Notes: generated by a model from the letters alone, not told the origin. Positions 8,995 through 17,692 are shown, numbered from the stretch's first letter. The stretch: 64,000 nt of DNA from Microbacteriaceae bacterium (GCA_025463545.1 JAODAR010000007.1:81514-145513), one strand, 5' to 3'. Numbers and translations are program-made.

Positions 8995-9420
8995 TTACTT
9001 GTCCGGGGTCTGTGCTGCGAGGGCCGCGGCGTCTGCCGTTGCCTTCTCAGCCAGAGCGAGCGCTTCCGCTTCAGCGGCGAGCTCTTCCGGAGTTTTGACG
9101 GGCGCTGCGCCGAACTTCTCGATGAGGTCGGTCTTCGTCAGCGCTTCCGCGTCGTCGGGCGTCATGCCCTCGTGAACAGCCCAGCCGACCCATGTCGCCT
9201 TGCTGGCGCTGATGGCGGGGCGTTCCGTCGGCAGTGCAGGAGTTTCGTCCTGCCCTTCGACGTAGGAGCTGCCGTCCTCGTTCACACGAGTCAGGTAACC
9301 CTTGAGCAGGCGGTCCTCGATCGTCTCGTGGAGAGGGAGGTCCATCTTGAAGATGGAGCCACCCTCGCCGCGAATGAAGACGTGAGGGGCAACCTGCGGG
9401 ATGTCTTCCTTGGTCGTCAT
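8995..9420 (-). CDS. Phage structural-region protein with helical C-terminus, unknown role
   Basis: 141 residues. ATG 9420 is chosen because it overlaps the previous stop by four bases (ATGA). The first half (VFIRGEGGSIFKMDLPLHE, then LLKGYLTRVNEDGSSYVE) recurs in actinophage head regions, often between capsid and adaptor genes. The C-terminal 50 residues are Ala/Glu-rich and probably helical. A head-associated or internal role is possible; I do not recognise a defined function. Confidence 0.55.
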   Translation of the reverse strand: MTTKEDIPQVAPHVFIRGEGGSIFKMDLPLHETIEDRLLKGYLTRVNEDGSSYVEGQDETPALPTERPAISASKATWVGWAVHEGMTPDDAEALTKTDLIEKFGAAPVKTPEELAAEAEALALAEKATADAAALAAQTPDK

Positions 9421-9788
9421 GCCGAGTACCGACCATCCACCGTGAACGCGGTGACCGTCATGACCACCGACGTTTCGATGGCGAACGACCCGTCGGGCTG
9501 GCCGACTCGAGCGGACTCGAACGGGCCGAGCCACGCGACTGCACCGGTGGCGACAGTCGCAGTGACTGCCCCCTGGCCGGATGCGATCGCGGACGGCTGT
9601 GAACCGGCGAGCACGGAGACCGTGCCCGATCCGCCCGAAGCGTTCGAGACGCGGAGCAGGACGACCTTCGCGCCCGGGTAGGGGAGCGTGAAGCCGTTAC
9701 CCGCACCGGCGGTCGACGCGGTACCGGCCGGGTCAGCGACGCTGGTCGCGTTGGCGAGCAGGGTGGGGGTGAGTGTTACACGTGCCAT
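9417..9788 (-). CDS. Putative capsid decoration or head-associated protein
   Basis: 123 residues, ATG 9788, 20 bases after the capsid gene. It is Gly/Ala/Ser/Thr-rich and predicted all-beta (GFTLPYPGAKVVLLRVSNAS, SGTVSVLAGSQPSAIASGQG). Such a small beta-protein directly after the major capsid gene is commonly a decoration protein. No motif proves it. Confidence 0.45.
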   Translation of the reverse strand: MARVTLTPTLLANATSVADPAGTASTAGAGNGFTLPYPGAKVVLLRVSNASGGSGTVSVLAGSQPSAIASGQGAVTATVATGAVAWLGPFESARVGQPDGSFAIETSVVMTVTAFTVDGRYSA

Positions 9789-9808
9789 GAGTGTTACCTC
9801 TCTCTGGC

Positions 9809-10657
9809 TTAGGAGACGGTGACGAGGGCGCTCGCCAGCGAGTCGGGGCGGACGTTCTTACCGCCGTAGAGCACGAGGCCCTTGACGGCGTCGGAGAACG
9901 AGGACTGGGGCCGGTAGGCCTCAACCTTGTTGATCTGCTCAGCGAACGTGATCGCACGGTTGTTGCCCGCGATGATCGCGAACTCCGAACCGGTTGTGTT
10001 CGGGGCGTTGTTCGACATGGAGATGGTGAATCCCGCCGCGCGACCGATGACACCCTCGCGGAGGCCCGCGGTGGTGCCTGCCTCGTTGGCGCGGACGAAC
10101 CGCGGGTCGCGGAGCAGGCAGCCCTCGAACTCGGGGGTGACCACGATGTTGCGGCCCTGGCTTCCGACGCTCGCCTTGTCGAGCTTGGTCTTCAGCGGCA
10201 CGAGTACCTTGTCGTAGGCGTCCGTGGGCGTGGTGGCCGAGTTGACCGTGATCGAGCCGAGCTGGTTCGCCGCCTGGATGGAGGTGTAGAAGCTCGCGAG
10301 GTACTGGTCGACCACGTCGGCGAAGCCGAAGCCGCCCTCGTCCTTCAGCTGGTCGAGGACACCGCCCTTGGCCTGGCGCTTGTCGACGTCGTCGATGGAT
10401 ACGGCGAAGAACTTCGACTGGTCGATGACGAGCGTGCGCTGGCTGTCGGTCGGCTGCTCGGGGGTGATCACGGTGACGCCGGGGACATAGTTCGAGATCG
10501 TCGGGCGGCCGACCGAGGTGATGCGTACGGTGTCGCCAGCCTCAGCGATCTCGCCCTCGTAGTCACGGTTCGTGAACACGTTGTAGACGAGCGACTTGCG
10601 CAGGGCGACGAGGAGCAGTGCGCTCCAGATCTCCGGCTTGAACTTGTTGTAGGACAT
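9809..10657 (-). CDS. Major capsid protein
   Basis: 282 residues, ATG 10657. The order matches P22-coat-like/HK97-fold capsid proteins of actinophages: N-terminal FKPEIWSALLLVALRKSLVY, a GDTVRITSVGRPTISNYV strand, VDKRQAKGGVLDQLKDEGGF, and a P-domain segment RNIVVTPEFEGCLLRDPRFV. It follows the scaffold gene by 19 bases and is followed by the decoration and neck genes. As the shell subunit it should be the most abundant virion protein. Confidence 0.9.
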   Translation of the reverse strand: MSYNKFKPEIWSALLLVALRKSLVYNVFTNRDYEGEIAEAGDTVRITSVGRPTISNYVPGVTVITPEQPTDSQRTLVIDQSKFFAVSIDDVDKRQAKGGVLDQLKDEGGFGFADVVDQYLASFYTSIQAANQLGSITVNSATTPTDAYDKVLVPLKTKLDKASVGSQGRNIVVTPEFEGCLLRDPRFVRANEAGTTAGLREGVIGRAAGFTISMSNNAPNTTGSEFAIIAGNNRAITFAEQINKVEAYRPQSSFSDAVKGLVLYGGKNVRPDSLASALVTVS

Positions 10658-10675
10658 GGTGTTACTCCTTGGGTG

Positions 10676-11437
10676 TTAGAGCAGAGACTTGAGGAGACCC
10701 TTTTCATAGGCCTCGGCAATCTGCTCGGGTGTCATTTGCGCGAGTTGCGCTTCGGTGATTTGTCCGACTTCCCCGGTCCCGCCGGGGTTGTCGATCGAAC
10801 TCGCGCCAGCCGCCCGGGCTGCCTTGAGTGATGCGTCGGCGGCCACTGCAGCGTCGATAGCTGCTTTGATCGCCGGGCCATCAGTGGGGTCAATCCCCTT
10901 GATGGAAGTCAGGAACTTCGTGGAGTCGAGCAGCCGGTCGGGGTTCGCCGTGGTGCCGGCGGCCTTGTACACGGCGAGCTCCCGTGCGGAGTTCAACGCG
11001 GTGGCTTGCGCTGCAGTGAGCGAGGCCGTGAGTGCGGCCGGGTCCGTCGCCGCGTCGGGCTTGAGGCCGAGGGCGACAGCGAGCTTGTCGGTGAGCGCCT
11101 TTTGGGCGTCTTCGGCGGCGGTCTTCGCTGCCACGCGCTGATCTCCTTCGCCCTTGCGAGCGTCGGTGATGATCTTCTGCGCCCAGGCGGGGAGGTCGGT
11201 GACGTTCTCTCCTGCGATGGGAGCGGCGGGGGTTGACGGAGTCGCTGCGGGTGCAGGCGTGGCGGCCGGCGGCGGGGTGGTGGCAGCGGGCGCTGCTGGC
11301 GCGGCCGGAGTCCCGGCAGGCGTGTTGCCGCCGTCGTTCTCGTCGAAGCGGATGCCGCGGAGGTCGTGGCTGGTGCGGCCGATTCCGGCCATGCCGTCGA
11401 CGGTTGTGCGTACGGGGTGGATGGTACGGGTGTGCAT
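10676..11437 (-). CDS. Capsid scaffolding protein
   Basis: 253 residues. ATG 11437 has an AAGGAG site with good spacing. A Pro/Ala-rich linker (residues ~40-75) is followed by a long charged helix (AQKIITDARKGEGDQRVAAK, then AEDAQKALTDKLAVALGLK) and a C-terminal EAQLAQMTPEQIAEAYEKG. This composition and position directly before the capsid gene are standard for phage scaffolds. Scaffold is removed or proteolysed after shell assembly. Confidence 0.85.
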   Translation of the reverse strand: MHTRTIHPVRTTVDGMAGIGRTSHDLRGIRFDENDGGNTPAGTPAAPAAPAATTPPPAATPAPAATPSTPAAPIAGENVTDLPAWAQKIITDARKGEGDQRVAAKTAAEDAQKALTDKLAVALGLKPDAATDPAALTASLTAAQATALNSARELAVYKAAGTTANPDRLLDSTKFLTSIKGIDPTDGPAIKAAIDAAVAADASLKAARAAGASSIDNPGGTGEVGQITEAQLAQMTPEQIAEAYEKGLLKSLL

Positions 11438-11539
11438 GATTCTCCTTGTGAGCGCCAGGCTCGTTGAGGGGGTGGGGATTACCCGCGTCAAGCGGGGAGC
11501 AGTGGGTGAGCGCCCCTCCCTTTGGGGGAGGCGCGTACG

Positions 11540-11568
11540 TTACGGCGGGAGAGGTGGATCGGTATGAT
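11540..11568 (+). promoter_or_regulatory. Promoter for the small rightward gene at 11613
   Basis: TTACGG at 11540-11545 and TATGAT at 11563-11568 are separated by 17 bases, giving a good -10 and a weak -35. Transcription would begin near 11575, about 38 bases before an ATG preceded by GGAGA. It points against the surrounding late operon. Confidence 0.55.
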
Positions 11569-11612
11569 CCGAGGACTCAGGCCAACGACGACCTGAGGAA
11601 TGGAGATGAAGC

Positions 11613-11762
11613 ATGAGCAAGGTCAGTCCCTGGCACTCGATCAAGCAGCAGGTGCATCACAACAACACGAACTGCAACACCGGGAACAACATCGAGCGTG
11701 AGAATCGCCGTGATGGTGACGGTGGTAAGCCGCTCTGTTCGGAGTGTGCTGGGCTCCGGTAG
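11613..11762 (+). CDS. Small Cys/His protein, 49 aa, opposite to late operon
   Basis: ATG 11613 with GGAGA six bases upstream; stop TAG 11760-11762. The product has a HHNNTNCNTGNNIERENRR segment and ends with KPLCSECAGLR, so it carries a likely zinc-binding set (His-His, Cys, CSEC). I recall similar short proteins from actinophages and actinobacteria, without known function. It is transcribed rightward within the leftward late operon from its own apparent promoter, so it may be expressed in the lysogen. The hairpin at 11771-11805 follows immediately. Confidence 0.65.
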   Translation: MSKVSPWHSIKQQVHHNNTNCNTGNNIERENRRDGDGGKPLCSECAGLR

Positions 11763-11770
11763 CTCTAACC

Positions 11771-11805
11771 GCTGGGTGGGTTGTGGGCTACTGCGCCCAC
11801 CCAGC
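11771..11805. terminator. Hairpin between convergent genes
   Basis: GCTGGGTGGG (11771-11780) pairs perfectly with CCCACCCAGC (11796-11805) around a 15-base loop. It sits 8 bases after the rightward 49-aa gene and 9 bases after the leftward gene at 11815. There is no T-run, so it may be a weak or bidirectional terminator, or a processing site within the late transcript. Confidence 0.5.
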
Positions 11806-11814
11806 ACTACGTGT

Positions 11815-12117
11815 TCAGGCGCGCGTCGGCCATGACCAGCAGCCGGGCCTCGGCTCTTCCGAGAAGTGCACGCGCTCGGTGAAGAACATGCCGGTCGGGT
11901 TGAGCACGCACAGGGACACGCCCGCGATGTACTCGGCGGCTTGGTCGTCACCCTGGGCGCAGGGCTGGCGATTGCCCTTCCAGTCGTCCTCGTTGGCGGC
12001 ATCGGAGCATTCGACGGCGGTTATGATCGCGGCGCGCGGCTCTGGCAGGTACTCGCCGCCCGGTGTGTCGTACGAGTGGTAGTGGACAACGCGGCCGATG
12101 GTGGGCTGTTGGGCCAT
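11815..12117 (-). CDS. Conserved phage hypothetical protein, 100 aa
   Basis: ATG 12117 chosen at the conserved-looking N-terminus (AQQPTIGRVVHYHSYDTPGG, then EYLPEPRAAIITAVECSD). The middle has WKGNRQPCAQGDDQAAEYIA and the end ERVHFSEEPRPGCWSWPTRA. Proteins with this VHYHSYGTPGGEY pattern are frequent in actinophage head regions near portal and scaffold genes. The role is unknown; a small virion component is plausible. It follows the minor capsid gene by 11 bases. Confidence 0.65.
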   Translation of the reverse strand: MAQQPTIGRVVHYHSYDTPGGEYLPEPRAAIITAVECSDAANEDDWKGNRQPCAQGDDQAAEYIAGVSLCVLNPTGMFFTERVHFSEEPRPGCWSWPTRA

Positions 12118-12128
12118 GGGGATGGGTC

Positions 12129-13331
12129 CTATCTGATGGGTGTCGGCATTTTGATCTTGTGATCGGAGAGGTTCAGCTGTTCGCGCTTCGACTGGCGGGA
12201 GAACCCGGTTGCGTTCACGAACTGGCGCACCTTCGCCTGGGCGTTCCGCACGTCGGCGTACGCTTCGGCGCGGATCTTCGGGTCGGTCGCGTATTCCAGT
12301 TCCCGTTTCGCCTTCCGCACCTGTAGTTCGAGGTGCCGTTGACGCTGGGTGAGCCGGTATTCGTCGACGAGCTCCTGTGTCCACTCGCGCGGCTCGGGAA
12401 GGACCGTGATACCCGGGATGACCGGGAGCAGTGTGTGCCTGCAGTTCGGATGCCAGAGGCCGGCCGCAGTCGCCTCAGCGATCGTCGCGTCGACGTGGAT
12501 CTCCGGGTTGCTGATCTCCCCGTCCGTGAGCACCTTGTGCTGCCACGGGAAACAATGCGGGCACGGGTGGCCGGAGTCGCCGACGGTGAAGTAGTGCACG
12601 TCGAGGGCATGCATCCTGGCGAGGTGTGAAGCGTTGTACGCCCGGGTCGCCGCGGTCCTGACTGCCATCTCCACATAGGCCGAGAGTGACCAGTTCCGGC
12701 CGGATTTATCCGTGAAGCCGGTGATGCCCTGCGACACGAACACCCGCCACGCCATGGCCTGAGCCTGCGCGGGGGTGACACCGTTCTCGAGCTCCTGGTA
12801 GATGGCGCCGTGCGGGGCGATCATCTTGTAGATGTCATCCGGGAGGCGGGTGATCCGGTATCGGACGTCTTGCAGCTCGGAGGTGATGTCGGCGCGGATG
12901 GCGTTCGCGGATCGTTCACCGTGCGGCATGGACAGGTCAAAGTAGTCGTCCCCCGAGGGGACGAGCGCCTTCCCCGGTGTGCCGCCGCCTGAGCCGCCAG
13001 AACCGCCCGCGCCAGCGAACGTGTCACGGGGGAGCCGCAGAGATGCACGCACCGTGCCCACGGCCCGGTCAGCATCCCTCCGACCCTCGGTGATGGCCGC
13101 GGTGATCATCTGCGCGGCCAGCGGGTTCGACTGGGCCACCAGATGCCCGAGCACCTGGCGGACCAGGCGACGCATCCGAGGGAGCGCAGCCTGTCGGCCC
13201 TCCAGTGTCGGCTCCGTCCGGGCGAGCACCTGTGTAAGCCCAGTGAGCATCTGCCGTTCAGCGAGGACGTACAGGGCGACGAGTGTCGCAGTGAGTGTCT
13301 CGCTACTGGCCGGCTGCGTTGTTGTCGGCAC
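12129..13331 (-). CDS. Phage minor capsid protein (Phage_min_cap2 / MuF-like)
   Basis: 400 residues from GTG 13331, overlapping the end of the portal gene by 29 bases. The C-terminal half carries the MuF/minor-capsid signature: MAVRTAATRAYNASHLARMH, then HPCPHCFPWQHKVLTDGEI and AGLWHPNCRHTLLPVIPG, with Cys and His residues that probably bind zinc. The N-terminal half is helical with a Gly-rich linker near residues 110-120. Such proteins sit inside the head by the portal and are sometimes injected with the DNA. Confidence 0.85.
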   Translation of the reverse strand: MPTTTQPASSETLTATLVALYVLAERQMLTGLTQVLARTEPTLEGRQAALPRMRRLVRQVLGHLVAQSNPLAAQMITAAITEGRRDADRAVGTVRASLRLPRDTFAGAGGSGGSGGGTPGKALVPSGDDYFDLSMPHGERSANAIRADITSELQDVRYRITRLPDDIYKMIAPHGAIYQELENGVTPAQAQAMAWRVFVSQGITGFTDKSGRNWSLSAYVEMAVRTAATRAYNASHLARMHALDVHYFTVGDSGHPCPHCFPWQHKVLTDGEISNPEIHVDATIAEATAAGLWHPNCRHTLLPVIPGITVLPEPREWTQELVDEYRLTQRQRHLELQVRKAKRELEYATDPKIRAEAYADVRNAQAKVRQFVNATGFSRQSKREQLNLSDHKIKMPTPIR

Positions 13332-14961
13332 TGGGGTCTCCGAACGGGTTCATCGCGGGATCAGCCATGGGCGTCTGGGCAAACTCGACCTTGATGCGCG
13401 CGACCTCTTCGTCCTTCTGGTCGTCGGTCCAGTCAGGGTGCAGGATCTCCACCCGCTCCTCAACTGAGGCGGACTCGGACGTGTACAGCGACTGCACGTA
13501 CTGGCCGAGCTTCACCTGCGACTCCTGGACACCGTCAGAGAACTCGACCACCATGTCGGTGACGACGTTCGGGTGTCCGAAGAAGTCGCGGTCGATGGCC
13601 AGCAGCTTCGTGATGTGCTCACGCAACGCCGGGCCCCATTCGCGGATCTTCCGCCCGCGGGTCATGAGCGACCTGCGCTCCTTCGATTCGATCTCCGTGG
13701 CCGTCTTGTCGCCGCCGCCATCCGGGTTCACACCGAACGTCTGCATGCTGTACCCGGACATCTGCAGGATCTGCTCGATGAGCGAATCCGCGGTGACCTT
13801 GTACTGCTCCGGGTTGAACGTCGGCTGGAGCACTTGCACACGCTCGGCGAGGGACTTGTCGAGCCCACCGGAGCCGCCGGCCATAGTGGTGGCGACGTAC
13901 GTCTCCTGCTCGGCGTCGATGACACTGCCCTTGCCGGGGCCCGCGCTCTTCACGAGGTCCTTGGCGTACATGACTCGTGCACGGGCGGCACGGCGGGCGC
14001 GCATCCAGTCCGACATGGTTTCGGCGAGCTGGTCGAGCAGGTGCTCGATGCCGTCGAGGTCCGACCGGCCGAGGTGGCGGCCGATGGGGTGCTCACGCCA
14101 CATGCGGTTCGGGGTCTGGTTCGGCACGTACGTCACGGCGAGGCCGGGGGAGAGCGTGTCGATGGTGCCTTCGACGTTGAGGTCGATGTGCAGGGCCATC
14201 GCGGCGGTCTCGGGCAGCGTGTTCAGGCTGACCTTCGTGCCGAGATTGTCCGCTTCGCCCTCGTACAGGCCGTGAAGGATGACGCCGTTGCCGGTGAGGC
14301 CGAGCTCGTGGCGTTCGAGGTGGCGGTAGACGAGCTTGCCCTGAGTGTGCACCACGGCCCAGAACGTGACCGCGACGAGCTTGCCCCACTTGAACTCGGG
14401 CAGCGCCTGGTTGGCGTCCTTGATCGTGGAGAACGGGCCGTCGGGAAACACGGTGTCATCCCACGTCGCACGGAGGTACACGCCACCGAGGGCGGCGCAC
14501 ATCTCCGCAGCTTCGGCCATGGTCGAGTGGAACGAGTCATCGAGGAGGTCGTTGAGTCGCTCCTGCGTGGGGTTCGGCGCCTTCGGTGTCTTGGTGGCGC
14601 CGTCGACCTTCACGGTGTCAACGCGGCCCACGGTGACTGTGACGGGGTCGGAGAACAGCAGGTCAGCGGACGCCTGGCACATCTCGGCCGCGATCGGGAT
14701 CGGCAGCTTCGTGTTCCGTTCAGCACCGAGAGTCGGCTGTCCCACGAACCAGCGGATCGGGCCGATGCTGTGCACCTTCTGGCCGCCGGTGTCGGAGGCG
14801 AAGAAGCCGGTCGTGTCTCCCGTCGTGCCGCCGCCGTAGGCGACCTGCAGGCGGTCGAGGCTGTTCGTCCACCATGCTGCCCACTGGGCCATCGGGGGCA
14901 GGATCGCGTCGAGTTGCTTCGGCGGCCAGATGCGGTTCGGGTCCGAGATGGGCAGCGGCAT
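13303..14961 (-). CDS. Portal protein (SPP1 gp6-like)
   Basis: 552 residues; ATG 14961 has AAAGGGG upstream, so longer in-frame starts are not used. It begins MPLPISDPNRIWPPKQLDAI and contains features of the SPP1-type portal family: WFVGQPTLGAERNTKLPIPI, DLLFSDPVTVTVGRVDTVKV, and a long clip/stem helix region later (SDWMRARRAARARVMYAKDL). Portals form the dodecameric DNA entry ring. It follows TerL by 16 bases. Confidence 0.93.
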   Translation of the reverse strand: MPLPISDPNRIWPPKQLDAILPPMAQWAAWWTNSLDRLQVAYGGGTTGDTTGFFASDTGGQKVHSIGPIRWFVGQPTLGAERNTKLPIPIAAEMCQASADLLFSDPVTVTVGRVDTVKVDGATKTPKAPNPTQERLNDLLDDSFHSTMAEAAEMCAALGGVYLRATWDDTVFPDGPFSTIKDANQALPEFKWGKLVAVTFWAVVHTQGKLVYRHLERHELGLTGNGVILHGLYEGEADNLGTKVSLNTLPETAAMALHIDLNVEGTIDTLSPGLAVTYVPNQTPNRMWREHPIGRHLGRSDLDGIEHLLDQLAETMSDWMRARRAARARVMYAKDLVKSAGPGKGSVIDAEQETYVATTMAGGSGGLDKSLAERVQVLQPTFNPEQYKVTADSLIEQILQMSGYSMQTFGVNPDGGGDKTATEIESKERRSLMTRGRKIREWGPALREHITKLLAIDRDFFGHPNVVTDMVVEFSDGVQESQVKLGQYVQSLYTSESASVEERVEILHPDWTDDQKDEEVARIKVEFAQTPMADPAMNPFGDPSADNNAAGQ

Positions 14962-14977
14962 GTGGTGCCCCTTTCGG

Positions 14978-16288
14978 TCAGAAGCTGATGGGTTGGTCGG
15001 CGGTTTCGTCGCGCCATTCGTTCTCGGTGGAGGCGATGACGTAGCGCACGGCGTCGAGCGAGTCGTCGTCGTGCTTCTCCGGTGCGTCCTCACCGAGTAC
15101 GGCTTTCTTGGCGTCCCAGACGTAGCCGGGGAACTCCTTGATTGCACCCGTGCATCGGTCGGAGAACCGCAGCAGCGGCACCCCGTCGTTACCGCGGGAG
15201 CGGCCGAGGAGCGAGGACACGAGCCCGATGCCGTACAGCACATCGTTCACGGCGCCCTCGGTGGCGACCTGCTGCCCTTGGTACAGCTCGGAACGCCATG
15301 CGAGAGCCGCCGGGTCAGCGACCAGGCGTTCGGGCTTGAGGCCGGCGTTCTCGGGCAGGTGGGGGAGTTTCAGCCAGTCGGCGATCTTCTTCGCCTGCAT
15401 GGACGGTGACAGCGACGACGAGACGTGCTCGCCGTCGGAGTTCATGCTGATGTCCATGCGCAGCTCGTCGACCATGTACAGCCGGCGGTCATACCCGAGG
15501 CCCAGCAGCACAGCGGATGTTGCGTGCTGGGTGCCGAAGTCCATACCCACACCGAGGAGGCGCCGCATTGGTGGCAGTTGGGCCCACGGGATGACGTGCT
15601 TCGTCGGATCCCAGCCGTCGTAGACGGCGCCCTCGGCGTTGGTCCACTCACCCTTGATGAACCGGTCGAAGAAGATTCCCGTGAACGACGCGTACATGTC
15701 GCGGCGGTACTCGTCCGTCAGCGACGGGTTGTCGTCCATTGTGAAGTGGAAGACGACCATGTTCATCTTGGTCGCGTTGAGGATGTACTTGATCCGCAGC
15801 CAGTGCTGTGAAGCGCCGGGGTTCGTGGTGGCGAGGAGTCGTGCGCCTTCGACACGGAGTCGGGTGAGGAGCATCTCCCAGAAGCCGAGCGGCAGCAGGG
15901 TTGCCTCATCCACGTAGGCGATCTCGATCGTCGCGCCGCGGATCTTCTCCTCGGAGCGGGCATCGTTCGCGCCGACCAGGTGCACGACACGGCCGAGGAT
16001 GACTGCCGTGCTCGAGCCGGTGGTGTGCACCACATGCTTGGAGAGCTCGCCGAACAGTTCCGGCTTCTGCATCTCGCCGATGATGTTGCGTTCGATCGTC
16101 TGCAGCGTCTTCCCGACGATGACGATCAGCCCGGAACCGCGCGCCTGCCGGATCGCGATGAACAGGGCAAACAGGGAAGCGATGGTCTTACCGGCCGACA
16201 CGGCACCCACCCACAGGGCGAGCTTCCGGGTCGACGACTGGACGATGGAGCTGATCTGCTTCGGGGAAAGACTCGCGCTAGTCGCCAT
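14978..16288 (-). CDS. Terminase large subunit
   Basis: 436 residues from ATG 16288, overlapping the small-subunit gene by 11 bases. The ATPase has Walker A GAVSAGKT at residues ~28-35 and Walker B AYVDEAT at ~124-130, followed by TTNPGAS (coupling motif III). The nuclease domain has GMDFGTQH (Asp ~250) and DDDSLDAVRYV near the C-terminus, the acidic residues of an RNase H-like fold. This is the PBSX/Terminase_3-6 type motor that cuts and pumps DNA into the head. Confidence 0.95.
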   Translation of the reverse strand: MATSASLSPKQISSIVQSSTRKLALWVGAVSAGKTIASLFALFIAIRQARGSGLIVIVGKTLQTIERNIIGEMQKPELFGELSKHVVHTTGSSTAVILGRVVHLVGANDARSEEKIRGATIEIAYVDEATLLPLGFWEMLLTRLRVEGARLLATTNPGASQHWLRIKYILNATKMNMVVFHFTMDDNPSLTDEYRRDMYASFTGIFFDRFIKGEWTNAEGAVYDGWDPTKHVIPWAQLPPMRRLLGVGMDFGTQHATSAVLLGLGYDRRLYMVDELRMDISMNSDGEHVSSSLSPSMQAKKIADWLKLPHLPENAGLKPERLVADPAALAWRSELYQGQQVATEGAVNDVLYGIGLVSSLLGRSRGNDGVPLLRFSDRCTGAIKEFPGYVWDAKKAVLGEDAPEKHDDDSLDAVRYVIASTENEWRDETADQPISF

Positions 16289-16784
16289 CAGGCGCCGGCG
16301 GCACGGACTGCTCGAACTTGTCGAGGATGCGGTCAACGAGGTTCATGGCAGCGTCGAGACCGTCCGTGGACTTCTCGAGCGCCTTCGCGGCCGCCATGAC
16401 GCCTTCCTTGGCGATCATCACCGCGGTCTTGCGTGCGTCGATGGGTGCCGAGTCGAACGTGTGTGACGAGAACACGTTCTCCGCACCGCCGAAGCTGTAC
16501 ACGGTGAACGGTTCGTCGAGAGAGTCGAGCGCCTCGTGACCCGCGACAAGCATCTTCTGTGTGAGCAGCATCCGCGACTCGGCCATGTCAATCGCATGAG
16601 CACGGACAGCGAGTGATGTCTGGCTGCGGTCGAACGCGAGGTCTTCCTCTTTCGCCCAACGGGAGATGGTCGAAGGGGCAACGCCGAGCTGCTTCGCGAT
16701 CGCGTTGCAACCGTGGCCCTCGTCGTACAGTTCCCGCGCACGTGGACGGAGAGCGTCGAATGTTCCGTTGCGCGCCATGTTCAT
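16278..16784 (-). CDS. Terminase small subunit (HTH)
   Basis: 168 residues; ATG 16784 with a second ATG at 16778. The N-terminus contains a clear helix-turn-helix (GHGCNAIAKQLGVAPSTISR) followed by WAKEEDLAFDRSQTSLAVRA and a long helical region. This is the usual layout of small terminase subunits that recognise the packaging site. The gene is first in the late operon, directly upstream of TerL. Confidence 0.88.
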   Translation of the reverse strand: MNMARNGTFDALRPRARELYDEGHGCNAIAKQLGVAPSTISRWAKEEDLAFDRSQTSLAVRAHAIDMAESRMLLTQKMLVAGHEALDSLDEPFTVYSFGGAENVFSSHTFDSAPIDARKTAVMIAKEGVMAAAKALEKSTDGLDAAMNLVDRILDKFEQSVPPAPDGD

Positions 16785-16845
16785 TCACCTCGTTCAGAGC
16801 GCCAGGCTCTATGGGAGGAGGCTTAGCCTCGGTGTCGGTGGTTGG

Positions 16846-16854
16846 CGATAGAGT
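16846..16854 (+). promoter_or_regulatory. CGATAGAGT promoter box before the gene at 16899
   Basis: The TAGAGT at 16849-16854 preceded by CGA matches the boxes in front of the rightward genes at 22677, 24357 and 25349. The start codon is 44 bases downstream and has its own ribosome site, so here the transcript would carry a leader. No convincing -35 is visible. Confidence 0.45.
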
Positions 16855-16898
16855 CCGATCGCGGTGTATTCGGCACCGCAAGTCGCTTTGGAGGCGCT

Positions 16899-17075
16899 AT
16901 GGCAAAGTTCGTTATCAATAAGGGTTATACGGGTTCAAAGACCGTCGAGGCTGATTTCTACCAGCAGGAAGGCGATTTCTTCGTCTTCTACACGGGTGAG
17001 ATCAAGCGTCGGAATGTCGTGTTCACCTACGCTGCGAAGAACGCGAGTTCGATCGAAACCGAGAAGGCGGAGTAG
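16899..17075 (+). CDS. Small conserved phage protein, 58 aa
   Basis: ATG 16899 with TTGGAGG seven bases upstream; an in-frame upstream start lacks a ribosome site. The product MAKFVINKGYTGSKTVEADF continues with FVFYTGEIKRRNVVFTYAAK and looks like a compact beta-protein. It reads rightward, away from the terminase genes, and is followed six bases later by another short gene. I do not recognise a function. Confidence 0.6.
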   Translation: MAKFVINKGYTGSKTVEADFYQQEGDFFVFYTGEIKRRNVVFTYAAKNASSIETEKAE

Positions 17076-17081
17076 GTCGGC

Positions 17082-17213
17082 ATGGAGATCAGACGACCGT
17101 TCGAAGCGACCATCCCGGAGGGTGCTACTCCAGCTGAGGGGGAAGCGCTCATCGAGGCGGAGACCGCTCGGCAGGAAGAGAAGCTGCTCGACGAACTGCT
17201 CGGGAGTATCTAG
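17082..17213 (+). CDS. Small acidic protein, 43 aa
   Basis: ATG 17082, stop TAG 17211-17213. The sequence is acidic and helical (EGEALIEAETARQEEKLLDE). It lies six bases after the 58-aa gene and probably shares its transcript. No clear ribosome site apart from the GGAGTAGG around the previous stop codon. Function unknown. Confidence 0.5.
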   Translation: MEIRRPFEATIPEGATPAEGEALIEAETARQEEKLLDELLGSI

Positions 17214-17218
17214 CCCGA

Positions 17219-17401
17219 CTAGAGCGCGTGCCGCCCGAGGGCGAGCACGTCTTCGATCGCGTAGGCGCCGAGTTCCGTCTCATGACCGAACCACTGTGTG
17301 AGCTTGGCGTCTACAGCAGCTTGGGTCTCTGCGGCTTGCTGGGCGCGGAGGGAGTCGGCCGTGATGCCTTCACCGTTCGCGCCGAGGAGGTCATCAGGCA
17401 T
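17219..17401 (-). CDS. Small phage protein, 60 aa
   Basis: ATG 17401 (GAAAGGC upstream), stop TAG at 17219-17221, six bases from the end of the rightward 43-aa gene. The product PDDLLGANGEGITADSLRAQ continues with a helical QQAAETQAAVDAKLTQWFGH and ends ELGAYAIEDVLALGRHAL. It is the first leftward gene upstream of terminase and might be a minor component of the late operon. Function unknown. Confidence 0.5.
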   Translation of the reverse strand: MPDDLLGANGEGITADSLRAQQAAETQAAVDAKLTQWFGHETELGAYAIEDVLALGRHAL

Positions 17402-17530
17402 GGCAGGAGCCTTTCGCACACTCGGTTGCTCTTGTGACCGCGGGGCGTTGTGCCTCGGGGGTGTCAGCGCTTGCTGCGAGGATGAGCTCAGCTTTGGGCG
17501 CTGGGCTCGGAGCGTGAGAAGGGCTATTAC

Positions 17531-17692
17531 ATGAATGTCGCCTGTCCGGCTTGCGGGTCACCCGCTTTGGCCACACCGAACAATGACCGTCGCCTCGCTG
17601 CGAACGATGAGTACCTAATCCAGTGCACGAAGTGCGACATCACCCGGGGAAATCTGACGCCGCCGACTGATTTCCGTTTGACGATGCCATAG
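17531..17692 (+). CDS. Small zinc-ribbon protein, 53 aa
   Basis: ATG 17531 with AGAAGGG upstream; stop TAG 17690-17692. The sequence has two CxxC pairs, CPAC near residue 5 and CTKC near residue 34, as in a zinc ribbon. It reads rightward between leftward genes. Many phages carry such small zinc proteins with no assigned role. Confidence 0.5.
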   Translation: MNVACPACGSPALATPNNDRRLAANDEYLIQCTKCDITRGNLTPPTDFRLTMP

